Assembly: GCF_040412425.1 (NCBI RefSeq)
Contig: NC_089766.1
Location: forward strand, 11,763,508 to 11,827,507
DNA: 64,000 nt
Direction: 5' to 3'
Source of the DNA: Macrobrachium rosenbergii
Taxonomy: Eukaryota > Arthropoda > Malacostraca > Decapoda > Palaemonidae
Positions within the stretch are counted from its first letter, which is position 1, and the number at the start of each line of letters is the position of its first letter. The notes under the pieces are model-generated. The model saw only the letters and a program-made list of their open reading frames with translations, searched no databases and was not told the origin of the DNA. The position numbers and the translations under genes are program-made. Positions 15,116-26,488 of this stretch are shown piece after piece.

Positions 15116-15160
<45 letters not shown>

Positions 15161-15306
15161 TGCCAGGCATTAGAACACATTAAGAAAATGGATCACTTGT
15201 TAAGAACGTTATCACCTCACGACCGCATCTTGTTTCTATGGTTTAAAGACGATTACTGCTGGAATTTGTCCGGTTTCCCGATTAGACTAAGATCTGGCTG
15301 GCTTGC

Positions 15307-15308
<2 letters not shown>

Positions 15309-15383
<75 letters not shown>

Positions 15384-15463
15384 AATGAAATAAGGACAGG
15401 AAATATCGTTTTACCTCGTACAAGGAAACAAGACATGAATTCAAGAAATGGCTTTAATTATTC

Positions 15464-15519
<56 letters not shown>

Positions 15520-15560
15520 ATACAACCCACTGCTGAAACTTCAGTGTATCAGAACTGATG

Positions 15561-15630
<70 letters not shown>

Positions 15631-15734
15631 ATACAACCCACTGTTGAAACTTCAGTATCATTAAAACTAATAGAGAGAGAGAGAGAGAGAGACTATACAA
15701 CCCACTGCTGAAACACTCTCTATCATTAAAACTA

Positions 15735-15792
<58 letters not shown>
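15309..15792. repeat. (GA)n mosaic with repeated 50-bp spacer
   Basis: GA arrays at 15309-15380, 15469-15518, 15564-15628, 15673-15692 and 15737-15792. From 15519 the spacers are copies of one another, with tacaacccactgctgaaac and then a tatcattaaaactaatagag tail, showing that spacer and array were amplified together. Confidence 0.93.
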
Positions 15793-15793
<1 letters not shown>

Positions 15794-15992
15794 ACATTAA
15801 AACGCACCCCAAATTACGACAGAACCAAAAGTTCTTGTGATTCACAACCAATTCTCCTCCGACAGAAATATACCATCTTTCCTTGAAGACCTGCCATTAC
15901 ACAAGAGTCCATGCCCCATGATCAAATCGTGCACCGGGTATATGCCCCGGTCCAAGCAACTGTTGAACTGCCTCGTAAACTTCTGCTCTCTC

Positions 15993-16035
15993 AGACACAC
16001 ACACACACACACACGTACACACACGTACACACATA
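15993..16035. repeat. Short (CA)n array
   Basis: CA array interrupted by cgta units. Confidence 0.93.
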
Positions 16036-16820
16036 CGGCCCAGCAGGTGCTATGGTTAAGTGCATATTCCCAGACCATACGATTTTGTATATATAAACAA
16101 AAACTAACCACAATTATGATCCCTAAACCATCGTCCATATTAAATTTCAACAATTAAAATCAAAGGAAATATTAAGGGAATATATTTTAGCGCCCCCGAG
16201 TGGCTGGTTCGTCATAAAGGGGTTAAATCGGTCAAGCGAGAGAGCAAAGTCGTCGGGCTCGAAAACGCGTAACCCCGTTAGAACAACCCACGAAGAACTC
16301 TCCGACCGCGCAAGAGATTCTGCATAACAATACCGAGCTTCAGACTACCGATTGGCAAATATGAAACTTGAAACCTCTTCGGAGGTCAAAGTTTACGTTT
16401 CAGCTATACAATGCGACTTGTAAGAATTAATATATGAGCTCATTAAGAGGTCAGGTGATTATCAGTCAGTAATTAGTAACTCCTTCAAAAACTAATCAGA
16501 TTTGGATCAAGTTAAAATTCTCCTTAAAAAAAAAGGTTTAGATACACAGTACCCATATAAATTTCCAGTAGCCCTAGAACATTATTCACCACTTGAACTG
16601 CTGATTCAAGCATCGCCCTCCTGGCTGGAGAACTTAAGACAAAATTAATCCTTCAAATACCAACACAGACATCTTATCAGTAGCGCGTCGAAACCCCTAC
16701 AGAAAAAGTAAGCAAATCTCTGTCTCGCACTCACTCTTTTGTCTCATAAATAAAAAGCTGTAATAACGAACATCAAATTGGTTCAGACTCAAAATTATGA
16801 AGCGAGGTTTAGACCCCCAA

Positions 16821-16822
<2 letters not shown>
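16036..16822. other. Spacer, nothing recognised
   Basis: Mostly single-copy-looking sequence. A GC- and CpG-richer patch at 16185-16330 carries no convincing open frame or tRNA fold. Confidence 0.4.
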
Positions 16823-16897
<75 letters not shown>

Positions 16898-16988
16898 AGA
16901 ATTTGAAATACTGCTTGCTTGCGGAACACGGCAGCGGCAATGGTGTTCCAGCTACATTTACAACGAAAAATGAGGATGTATGTATGCG

Positions 16989-17052
<64 letters not shown>
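16823..17052. repeat. Two (GA)n arrays
   Basis: GA arrays at 16823-16893 and 16992-17052, about 100 bp apart. Confidence 0.96.
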
Positions 17053-17055
<3 letters not shown>

Positions 17056-17162
17056 CTTGATCTACTCCTCCCCAAAACAAAAGGCACTGTATTCATTCAA
17101 TCAAATCTATTCTGTATAGCACAGGTTCTATCAACTTAGAAACCAAGAAGTTATTTAACAAA

Positions 17163-17167
17163 TTTAA

Positions 17168-17251
<84 letters not shown>

Positions 17252-17640
17252 AAGATGAAGCCTATTCATATGGAACAAGCCCACCAAGCTTCCAGAGAAT
17301 ATGGTGTTCATTCGAAAGCAGTAACAGAAGGCAATGGGAAACACAGAAACTTATTATAAAACCAGATAAATTAAAAAATAAATAAATAAATAAATAAAAA
17401 CTTAAGTAAAATATTAAAATACAGTCTGAATTGTATTAGTGTAGTACTGCATTGCATCTTCACTGGAACTTCTGACGTTCCAGCTGAACGACATCCTCTG
17501 GAAGGCTGTTCCACAGCCCAACCGTCTGAGAAAATACAGCCACTGTAAACCTCTCCTATAAAGCGTATCCGTTGGGTGGTCAGAGCCTGGAGGCCCACAC
17601 CAGGCCTCTTAATCCCTTTCACACCTTACGGTACTTACGA
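17163..17640 (-). mobile_element. Non-LTR retrotransposon 3' end with (AAT)n tail
   Basis: Read on the minus strand, the segment around 17450-17545 encodes Q-T-V-G-L-W-N-S-L-P followed by E-D-V-V-Q-L-E, a pattern typical of the C-terminus of LINE-type reverse-transcriptase ORFs. It is then closed by a stop. In-frame stops upstream show the copy is dead. About 250 bp of 3' UTR follows, ending in cttcatcttctgaataataa and an AAT array of about 80 bp (17169-17248 on the plus strand). Copies of the same 3' region occur at 20095-20409 (minus) and 30714-31260 (plus). The clade (CR1-, Jockey- or RTE-like) cannot be settled from the C-terminus alone. Confidence 0.72.
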
Positions 17641-17769
17641 GTCCCCTTAGGGCAAAGGCCAGACCTGGCTTAAGCCAGATCTAAGGTTCAAGCCAAATAA
17701 TCTCCTCTCCAAAAGAATAATGACCCACAACCTAATACACGAACAAAGCGCTAAATGACCAACAATATG

Positions 17770-17797
17770 ACAGATAGATAGATAGATAGATAGATAG
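17770..17797. repeat. Short (GATA)n array
   Basis: Six to seven GATA units directly at the left edge of the next interspersed repeat. Confidence 0.93.
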
Positions 17798-17975
17798 AAC
17801 ATAGGATTTAGGCCAAAGGCCAACCGCTGAGACCTATGAGGCCATTCAGCGCTGAAACGGAAATTGACAGTGTAAGAATGTCTGAAAGATGTAACAGTAG
17901 GAAACCTAGCAGTTGCACTTTGAAGCAATTGTTAGAGAGGGTGGAAAGTCAGAGACCAACAATATGAAAGCAATG
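17798..17975 (+). mobile_element. Interspersed GGAAT-type repeat, partial copy
   Basis: Contains the family hallmarks ttaggccaaaggccaa, gacctatgaggccattcag, cgctgaaa and the downstream gcaattgttagagagggtgg. It matches 28683-28994, 42199-42474 and, inverted, 61893-62205. The 3' third is missing here. No open frame is conserved between copies. The family is probably non-autonomous; I cannot name it. Confidence 0.85.
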
Positions 17976-18260
17976 TAACGGTATTAATGACGCTGTATAG
18001 TGAGCAATCAAGCTTTATTAAAAAAAAATTTAAGTCATAAATATTATGATTATTTAAAAATTTGCTCGGATTCCAAAACGAAAGATACGAGATATTAAAA
18101 AAAAATCATATGCGCCCAAGTCAGATTTTCCTATAAGCCCAACTCATACTAATGTACCTCTGTCAATCTAAGCACTGAATTATGTACCAGGTAGCCAGTT
18201 GGCTGTGGTAGGCCATAACCTAGGTAGAAAGATATAGCTACCTCATCCCAAAAAAGACTA

Positions 18261-18548
18261 GCTGACCACCGTTAACCAAACACATTTTTGGAGCCACCCC
18301 AAAATGGGATGAGACGTAAATAAGGCTAATAAAAAATCATATACATATATACATACATATATATATATATATATGTGTGTGTGTGTATGTATGTATGTAT
18401 GTATATATGTATATAATTTTTTATTAGCCTTATTTACGTCTCATCCCAATGTATGTATATATGTATATGATTTTCTATTAGCCTTATTTACGTCTCATCC
18501 CATTTTGGGGTGGCTCCAAAAATGTGCTTGATTAACGGTGGTCAGCCA
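18261..18548. mobile_element. Fold-back element with TA/TG core
   Basis: The left arm from 18261 (gctgaccaccgttaaccaaa) is the inverted complement of the right arm ending at 18548 (gattaacggtggtcagc). Homology continues inward through the ggagccaccccaaaatggga and gacgtaaataaggctaata segments, giving arms of about 95 bp. The right side carries a second, partial copy of its inner half (18397-18447). The centre is a TA, TG and TATG tract. A long TA array begins immediately outside the right end. No coding capacity. Confidence 0.8.
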
Positions 18549-18550
18549 GC

Positions 18551-18555
<5 letters not shown>

Positions 18556-18643
<88 letters not shown>
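18556..18643. repeat. (TA)n microsatellite
   Basis: About 44 TA units abutting the right end of the fold-back element. Confidence 0.97.
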
Positions 18644-18645
<2 letters not shown>

Positions 18646-19178
18646 TCAGCCAGACATACTCTATCCCAAAACAACATATTATCCTTTACTTGCACCTCCA
18701 TCCTACATAAAACCTGTATCCTACAAGAAGGTGTACCACATATATACATAAGTACAGTAACATATTAAAACACAGTCTATATATAATAAGTGACAAACCC
18801 ACATCCGCATATGACACATCAACACTAACCCACCTGACCTCCTTCTCCGACCTGCTTCTAGGTCAGCCATATAAGGACAAACTGACCCTGGGTAATGGCA
18901 TAGGTCACGGCCACTCCGCCGAACTAGAGACGCCAAAAGGTCGTGATTTTTCTATAGCAGGTCAGACCCAATGTACAAAGGATAGTTACATGTGAATGTT
19001 ATGCATTTCATGCAGATTGAATAACGATGCCGAGTCTACTTATACACTTGGTTTTTTGACGGTATATATTTTTATTTACTGTTAATTTATTTTTATTGTT
19101 CTGTCTTCTCGGTTATTGTGTTAACTTGCATTAAAAGGTAACAGCATTTTAGCCTTGTTCAATGGGAAGGGTTTACCT
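18644..19178. other. Spacer, nothing recognised
   Basis: No gene or repeat that I can support. Confidence 0.4.
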
Positions 19179-19184
19179 AATAAC

Positions 19185-19237
<53 letters not shown>

Positions 19238-19294
19238 GAAGAAGAAGAAGAAGAAGAAGAAGACGAAGAAGAAGAAAAGCTTTACCTAATAATA

Positions 19295-19351
<57 letters not shown>

Positions 19352-19419
19352 GAAGAAAAGAAGAAGAAGAAGAAGAAGAAGAAGAAGAAGAAGAAGAAGA
19401 AGAAGAAGAAGAAGAAGAA
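19179..19419. repeat. Duplicated (AAT)n(AAG)n compound array
   Basis: AAT (19179-19236), AAG (19237-19276), then a short spacer containing ctttacctaataa, AAT (19288-19351) and AAG (19351-19419). The spacer repeats the sequence at the left edge (gtttacctaataa), so the whole AAT-AAG block was duplicated once. Confidence 0.93.
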
Positions 19420-20094
19420 AGGCTCATGACAATGCCTCGCATAAAAACAATCATTATTAAACCTGCCACAATCCTTAGAAATACAATGCAATTGGCAATG
19501 GGCCGTAATAAGACCCGAGACACCAAAGCATTCCATTTGATTTAACTGGTTAAAGGAAAAGCAACGATGGAGAAAACTGTCAAAATTTTAGTGATTTAAT
19601 TAACAAAGAGGCGTCAAAAATGCAAAAGGTAATGAAGCTAAATTATGTAACCTTTGAAATATGAGAAAAATAAAAAGTAAAATTTTTAGGTGTTGGAATT
19701 GATCCGGACCCATAATAATTATTTAGTACTCATTTACTTGCTAATTTCTACGATGTAATACCATCATTCTCTAATATATTAATGGCTATAAAACCGTATC
19801 TATAATTTCTAAATATATCCCTATTACGTTGGCCATGCACACAAGAAATATAGAACGCAAAAAGTTTAGCGTAATCAAACAAAATTCTTTGATGAATATT
19901 TCTTCTCAATATTATAATAGTACAATCCATTATAACAAAATCGTTTCATTCATTATAAGCAATCTCAACTATCATCATACCGCAGTTCTTCAGCGCAATA
20001 CATTGTGGGCATCATACTTTTCGTCCAAGAGTCTTAATCGCTGTACCCATATCCACCAAATTTTCACTGTAGACCTGTCACTCAAAGTCGGTTC
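19420..20094. other. AT-rich spacer, nothing recognised
   Basis: No supported gene. Short frames at 19748-19930 and 19829-20095 show no known motif. Confidence 0.4.
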
Positions 20095-20163
<69 letters not shown>

Positions 20164-20409
20164 AGTAGATGAAACCTATTCAAATGATACAAGCCCACAG
20201 GAGCCACTGACTTGAATTCGAGCTTCCAAGGAATTCAGTGTTTAGTAGGAAGAATTAAGAGGAAGTAAAGTGAAATACAGATTAAAAAAATCAAAAAAGT
20301 AATAATAAAATAAAAGATTAAAATAGTACAAGAAGAATAGCATTAGGGTAGTAATGCATTACATTTTCGCTTGAACTTCTGAAGTTCCAATTGTGCGACA
20401 TTCTCTATA
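20095..20409 (-). mobile_element. Non-LTR retrotransposon 3' end with (AAT)n tail, copy 2
   Basis: On the minus strand it begins inside the same coding end (V-A-Q-L-E-L-Q-K-F-K, then a C-N-A-L-L-P stretch and a stop). It continues through the shared 3' UTR and finishes in an AAT array (20097-20161). It is more strongly 5'-truncated than the copy at 17163-17640. Confidence 0.7.
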
Positions 20410-20757
20410 TAGGTTATTATGATCACAGTAACTAGAGCACTAATTACAAGTCACTGTAACAACCTCAGTGATTTCGAGGTATTTATAATTCGCAAAAGAG
20501 TTCGAAATCCGAATATTCCTCATCTAATTTCAAACAACAACTCACTCGCTGTGATAGCGCGACTCAACTTAATAATCTTTAAGAAGCCTTAACAAAGAAT
20601 CTAATCTGGTCCATAATTCAGATGACAGTAATCTAATCTGGCAAATTATTGCAAGTAACCGCTGACGTAATTTACCTTTGAAAAAGCCAACTGCAGAATA
20701 TGTAAAGGTTAACTGGGAACTGATAGAGTTATTTGTTTGATAAATTGGCGTCACGAA

Positions 20758-20763
<6 letters not shown>
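20410..20763. other. Spacer, nothing recognised
   Basis: No supported feature. Confidence 0.4.
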
Positions 20764-21120
<357 letters not shown>

Positions 21121-21499
21121 ATGCACATATCACCAGAAGGCAAATGATTGCAAAATCAAACCACAACAATACAAACCAGATCACACACACACATAATATC
21201 GACTATAATGACCAAATAACCAAATTGCCCTGCGGCGGCAGCCAGAATAAGTCATGACCAGTCAAGGTTGCAAAATGAGATTATCCTATGCAAAGCCCAA
21301 AAATGTATGTCATTGTTGCTTTTGTTGTCGTTATTGTTGTCTGGAAGGATGACACCAATACACAGAAACTCCGCTGACATAAAGAAGAAGAAGAATAAAA
21401 CAAGGTTTCAAGACGTGGGCTGGATGACTTTGGTTTTGCCTCGAAAGAGGAACATGTTCAATATGAGAATGAATAAAATTAACAAGAAACTAGAAAAAC
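21121..21499. other. Spacer, nothing recognised
   Basis: No supported feature. A short frame running into the next element has no homology that I recognise. Confidence 0.4.
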
Positions 21500-21896
21500 A
21501 TGCGCCGAAGTTTCTTCGGCACAATCGAGTTTTCTGTACAGTGTATAATCAAGGCCACCGAAAATCGATCTACCTTTCGGTGGTCTCGGTATAATGCTGT
21601 ATGAGCCGCGGCCCATGAAACTTTAACCACGACCCGGTGGTGGCCTGGCCTATATCGTTGCCAGACGCACGATTATGGCTAACTTTAACCTCAAACAAAA
21701 TAAAAACTACTGAGGATAGAGGGCTGCAACTTGGTATGTTTGATGATTGGAAGGTGGATGATCAACATACCAATTCGCAGCCCTCTAGCCTCAGTAGTTT
21801 TTAAGATCTGAGGACGGACAGAAAAAGTGCGGACAGAAAAAAGTGCGGACGGACAGACAAAGCCGGCACAACAGTTTTCTTTTGAGAAAACTAAAA
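21500..21896 (+). mobile_element. Hairpin-rich interspersed element, copy B
   Basis: Full-length relative of 8174-8575 with the same order of hairpins. The long hairpin is at about 21702-21802. It lies in the same orientation as copy C, only 0.8 kb downstream. Confidence 0.85.
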
Positions 21897-21900
21897 TATA

Positions 21901-22270
21901 GAAATGAGAACGCTGGAAAGATGAGGAGAAAAATTTCACTGCCTTATCACATGAGAGGAGAGACAAGTACCCTACTTGGATAGATATCTAATATCAAAAT
22001 AAATTGTTAAATGGACTGGATAAACACAATACTATATATGCATGGTAAAACAGAATTTAATAAACTGGCTACTAATCGGTTTATTGAAATGGGAACATTC
22101 GAATGAGAAGAAAAAATTCACTACCTTATCACATTACAAGATGAGAAGTCGGTACCCTACTTAGAAAGGTATATAACGTCGAAAATGAATTATTAAACGT
22201 ATCGAATTAACTCAATACTTTTTTTATAGGCATGGCAAAGAAAACAGTGAAATAAACAAACTACTGAATG
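21901..22270. repeat. Tandem duplication, period 185 bp
   Basis: A unit starting gaaatgagaacgctgg at 21901 is repeated from 22086 (gaaatgggaacattcg). Both share ttcact.ccttatcacat, taccctactt and gcatggnaaa. The copies are diverged. The pair is framed by two copies of the hairpin-rich element. Confidence 0.8.
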
Positions 22271-22671
22271 AGTGAATAAAGTCCTTGTTCCTATACATAA
22301 AAAAATACAACACAGAGAGCGAATATTTTCCATAAACCACTTTAACAATCTCGCAATAATAATGTTACAATCATAAACACTGCAAATGTCATTGGTGAAA
22401 GTCGACAATTCCTTTAAATTTCACATTCACTGAACAGTAAAAAAATCTAAATTTTTATTATAAAGACTTCAAAATCTTATCGAAGTGTAATGCATAAAAC
22501 ATTCAATAAAAATTTGAAGAACATCTTACTGTTTCCTGAGACAGAATACAAGGTGATTTATGTTCTAAAATGTTATTGGAACGGAAAGTAATATATGCGG
22601 TTACAGAAAGCAAAAGTTCATAATAAAAAAAATATCCGGCAACGTTACCGGTAATACATAACAAGTAAACA
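22271..22671. other. AT-rich spacer, nothing recognised
   Basis: No supported gene. Confidence 0.4.
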
Positions 22672-23065
22672 ATGCTCCGAAGTTTCTTCGGCGCAATCGA
22701 GTTTTCTGTACAGCGTATAATCAAGGCCACCGAAAATAGATCTATCCCTCGGTGGTCTCGGTATAATGCTGCATGAGCCGCGGACCATGAAACTTTAACA
22801 CGGGCCGGTGGTGGCCTGGCCTATATTGTTGCCAGAGGCATGACTATGGCTAACTTTAACCTTAAATAAAACAAAAACTACTGAGGCTAGAGGGCTGCAA
22901 TTTACTATGTTTGAAGATTGGAGGGTGGATGATCAACATACCAATTTGCAGCCCTCTGGCCTCAGCAGTTTTTAAGATCTGAGGGCGGACAGAAAAAGCG
23001 CGGACAGAAAGGTGCGGACGGACAGACCAACCCGGCACAAGTTTTCTTTTACAGAAAACTAAAAA
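22672..23065 (+). mobile_element. Hairpin-rich interspersed element, copy C
   Basis: Third full-length copy, with the long hairpin at about 22872-22973 and the terminal agttttct / agaaaact motifs present. Differences from copies A and B are scattered substitutions and a few short indels. Confidence 0.85.
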
Positions 23066-23279
23066 CTGTAAATAACGTTATAAGATATCATTTGGGCAAA
23101 CAATTCGACAGTGGCAAAAAAAAAAAAAAGCAAACAAACTGAGCTGAATTATTAACAAAAATGCACAGGCTAATTTCAAGCACCGTGCATCCATGTGAAT
23201 TATATTACCATAACTCCGTTTTCCGGTGGTTTACGAACTGCACGCAAATTGATGTCATGAAAATATGGTCTTCAATTTT

Positions 23280-23316
23280 CAAGATGGTGATTTTATAGCA
23301 CAAATGCAAGCAGGTG

Positions 23317-23382
<66 letters not shown>

Positions 23383-23453
23383 ATTCAATCGATCAAGCGT
23401 ATTTATCTGAGGAAACATTCTTTGCCGATTTTATAGCACAAGTGCAGGCAGGT

Positions 23454-23525
<72 letters not shown>

Positions 23526-23594
23526 TCAATCGGTCAAGCGTACTTAACTGAGGAAACATTCTTTGCCGATTTTATATCACAAGTGCAAGCAGGT

Positions 23595-23665
<71 letters not shown>

Positions 23666-23740
23666 TTCAATCGATCAAGCGTCCTTAAGAAAATATCTGA
23701 GGAAACTTTCTTCACCACATTTTGAAAAAACAAAAATTAT
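23280..23740. repeat. Three-unit complex repeat with (CT)n cores
   Basis: Units near 23288, 23422 and 23568 read gattttatagcacaagtgca, caggtgcaatc, a CT array (23322-23380, 23459-23510, 23600-23661) and cattcaatcgatcaagcgta. They are 134-147 bp long. One open frame (23265-23819) runs through all three with Ser-Leu runs between repeats. This follows from duplicating a unit without stops and is not evidence of a gene. Confidence 0.9.
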
Positions 23741-24039
23741 TCTCAAAGTTATCAAGGCTGTGGCCTTTTTATCTTTACCCATTTCAGCCATATCATCAAC
23801 CTTAACCATCTATATTTAAAGACACATTTCAACCGCAATTATTGCATGGAATTCCTTCCTTGTTGCTTTTATCAGTAAATTTGGGTCATTCTTTGGATTA
23901 TCATTCGAGCAGACAAACTCTCTCCAATCTCTAGACCCACCTTGATTCGACCTGTTTAACGGAACTTTCCTAATCTCTATTTAATATTATCATTAACATT
24001 TATATATTTTTATAAGCAATTTCTCGATAATACTGTTAT

Positions 24040-24303
<264 letters not shown>

Positions 24304-24452
24304 ACAATATGTCATATTCACAGTTTAACCACTTAATCAAGAATGACCCTATTTTTAAACAAAAAGAGTAAGTGCATTATCAACCAAGAGAGTGACCCAT
24401 ATAGATACACAGCTAAATAGATATCAGAAACAAACCTAAGCTTGTAATGGCA

Positions 24453-24454
<2 letters not shown>

Positions 24455-24532
<78 letters not shown>

Positions 24533-24629
24533 GAGAAAGAACCCCCTTTCCCTCGACACTCCCATTTTCATCTCTCGTGACTTTTGACCTAGAAATACCT
24601 CGTTTGCCTGGTTCCCTCATCCGTTGCGT

Positions 24630-24677
<48 letters not shown>
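24455..24677. repeat. Two (CT)n arrays
   Basis: CT arrays at 24455-24530 and 24632-24677. Confidence 0.96.
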
Positions 24678-24680
<3 letters not shown>

Positions 24681-24756
24681 AGAACAAAGAAAGATTCGCA
24701 GAAGCGTAGCATCTTTCCGCACCCGGACACTTTGTTAAATAAAACGGGTGCGAAAG

Positions 24757-25288
24757 GATTTTCATACGTGTACAAATTCTGTCTGTATGGATATTTAGAT
24801 ATTCGAATTCTGTCGTTATTGATATCTAATTAAATATAAGAACTCTGTCCGTGCGGATGTTTAATTACATATACGAAATTCTGTTCGAGCGGTTATTTAA
24901 TTAGATATACGGACTCTGTTCGTACGGATATTTAATTACATATACGAACTCTGTCCGTGCGGATGTTTAATTAGATATACGAAATCTGTTCGTATGGATA
25001 TTTAATTAGATACACGAAATCTGTTCGTACGGATATTTAATTAAATATACGAATTCTGTCCATGCGGATATTTAATTAAATATACGAATTCTATCCGTAT
25101 AGATATTTAATTAAATATATGAATTCTGTCCGTACGGATATTCAATTAAATATACGAATTCTGTCCGCACCGATGTCTAATTAGATATTACGAATTCTGT
25201 CAGTACAGATATTTAATTAAATATACGCATTCTGTTCGTACGGATATTTATAATACTTAAATATACGAATTCTGTCAGTAATTATTCA
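24757..25288. repeat. Minisatellite, about 36-bp palindrome-rich unit, 15 copies
   Basis: About 15 units of 35-37 bp. The best-conserved form reads gaattctgtccgtacggat followed by atttaattaaatatac. Each unit therefore contains three palindromes: GAATTC, TCCGTACGGA and ATTTAATTAAAT. The outer units are more diverged than the central ones, as in an array homogenised from the middle. Confidence 0.93.
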
Positions 25289-25435
25289 TATTTACTCACA
25301 TTTGCAGCATCTGATTCCCCCACAGCTATCAGAATATTAAAAGAACTATTAATGAATTTCGCCCAAATAGGATGTGTTGAAAACTAGCACACTGCTGTGA
25401 TAAAGATTAAAAAAGGTAACTGCTTACATCAAGGA

Positions 25436-25437
<2 letters not shown>

Positions 25438-25470
<33 letters not shown>

Positions 25471-25572
25471 GCAAAAAAAAGTCTCGAGGTAAGTGAAAAG
25501 TGAAATTAATCGTCAAACAGTCGATACAAAAAAGAAAAAAGAAAATAAACCAAGCCCCTCCGTGAAGGCTGA

Positions 25573-25632
<60 letters not shown>
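25438..25632. repeat. (CT)n and (CA)n arrays
   Basis: CT (25438-25468) and CA (25576-25631), about 107 bp apart. Confidence 0.95.
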
Positions 25633-25633
<1 letters not shown>

Positions 25634-25985
25634 TTGGTAGCGTTGAGTTCAGAGGTCCTCATTAGGCCTCGTACTCGCTTCCACGCCGTACCAATGTTAC
25701 GGGCCACCTTCCCGCAGGGACAAGTGTTGGTATAACCTAGTTTAACCAGTATAAACCAGCTTACCAACCAGAGAAAATCCTTTCTTAAACAGGTTTGAGA
25801 AATGCAGTATCAAAATTTCTATTAATGCTCTCAGCTTCTTAATTGGTGACAAACTCAATTCGGAAAGTACATAAGAAGGTACGGAGTTCCAAAATTTGGA
25901 AGTGAAATATATAAAATAAAAATGCAATTCATCTATTTCCTTTCCCAAACGCAGCCATACTATTCTGTACAAGCTGATGGCCATT
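25633..25985 (-). other. Possible retroelement-like coding relic
   Basis: The minus strand at about 25742-25984 reads open and contains S-K-F-W-N-S-V-P-S-Y-V, which resembles the L-W-N-S-L-P motif near the C-terminus of LINE reverse transcriptases. The adjacent 25633-25767 minus strand is also open and CpG-richer (C-P-C-G-K-V-A-R-N-I-G). I cannot assign either part, and ten matching residues may be chance. Confidence 0.25.
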
Positions 25986-26016
25986 AAGGACTATTTCAGA
26001 TGAATGATTGTTCATT

Positions 26017-26017
26017 T

Positions 26018-26072
<55 letters not shown>
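26017..26072. repeat. (AAT)n microsatellite
   Basis: AAT array preceded by ttcattttgaataat, which resembles the 3' junction of the retrotransposon copies at 17.2 and 20.1 kb. It could mark another, plus-strand, 3' end. Confidence 0.9.
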
Positions 26073-26073
<1 letters not shown>

Positions 26074-26488
26074 TGTACGTGGGAGTTAACAGACTTTGGT
26101 GCATCGAAACAAAGGTGGATAAGGGCATGCTTTTGACAATTTCATCAAAACCACGAGGTCAACACTCTCTACAACCACCCCATCTCTTAAGATTAATATA
26201 ACGATACACAAGCACCGCTTGAGTGCACCAACACATACACGCATATACACAAACACCACGCACACACGAACACGTGCAAAAGAATGCCTTAAACAAAGGC
26301 TATAAAAATATTTCACAAAAAAGACCGGTGTCATCCCCAGGGCACGATTAATCGACAAGCCGCGCAGACAATTACACGCTACCGGGCCGGAAGCAGAGTC
26401 GTCTACCCCTGACAAACATGTTTTTGTGTCACCTGCGGGAGAAGAATTCATTTCACATCCTGCGAGGAAAACGAAGTCAGATTGGAGA
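26073..26488. other. Spacer, nothing recognised
   Basis: A minus-strand frame covers 26086-26517 but has no signal peptide, domain or splice context that I can identify. Confidence 0.35.

Larger units (their letters stand above)
14693..15158. repeat. (AAT)n arrays interleaved with small fold-back elements
   Basis: AAT arrays at about 14693-14750, 14845-14926, 15019-15080 and 15115-15158. The first three flank two near-identical small inverted-repeat elements. The gap before the last array holds a different segment with aaaatgcc, echoed after that array. Confidence 0.93.

Noticed and set aside
23265..23819. 184-codon open frame as a gene
   Set aside because: The frame is produced by three duplicated units with CT cores. 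There is no domain, promoter or splice signal.
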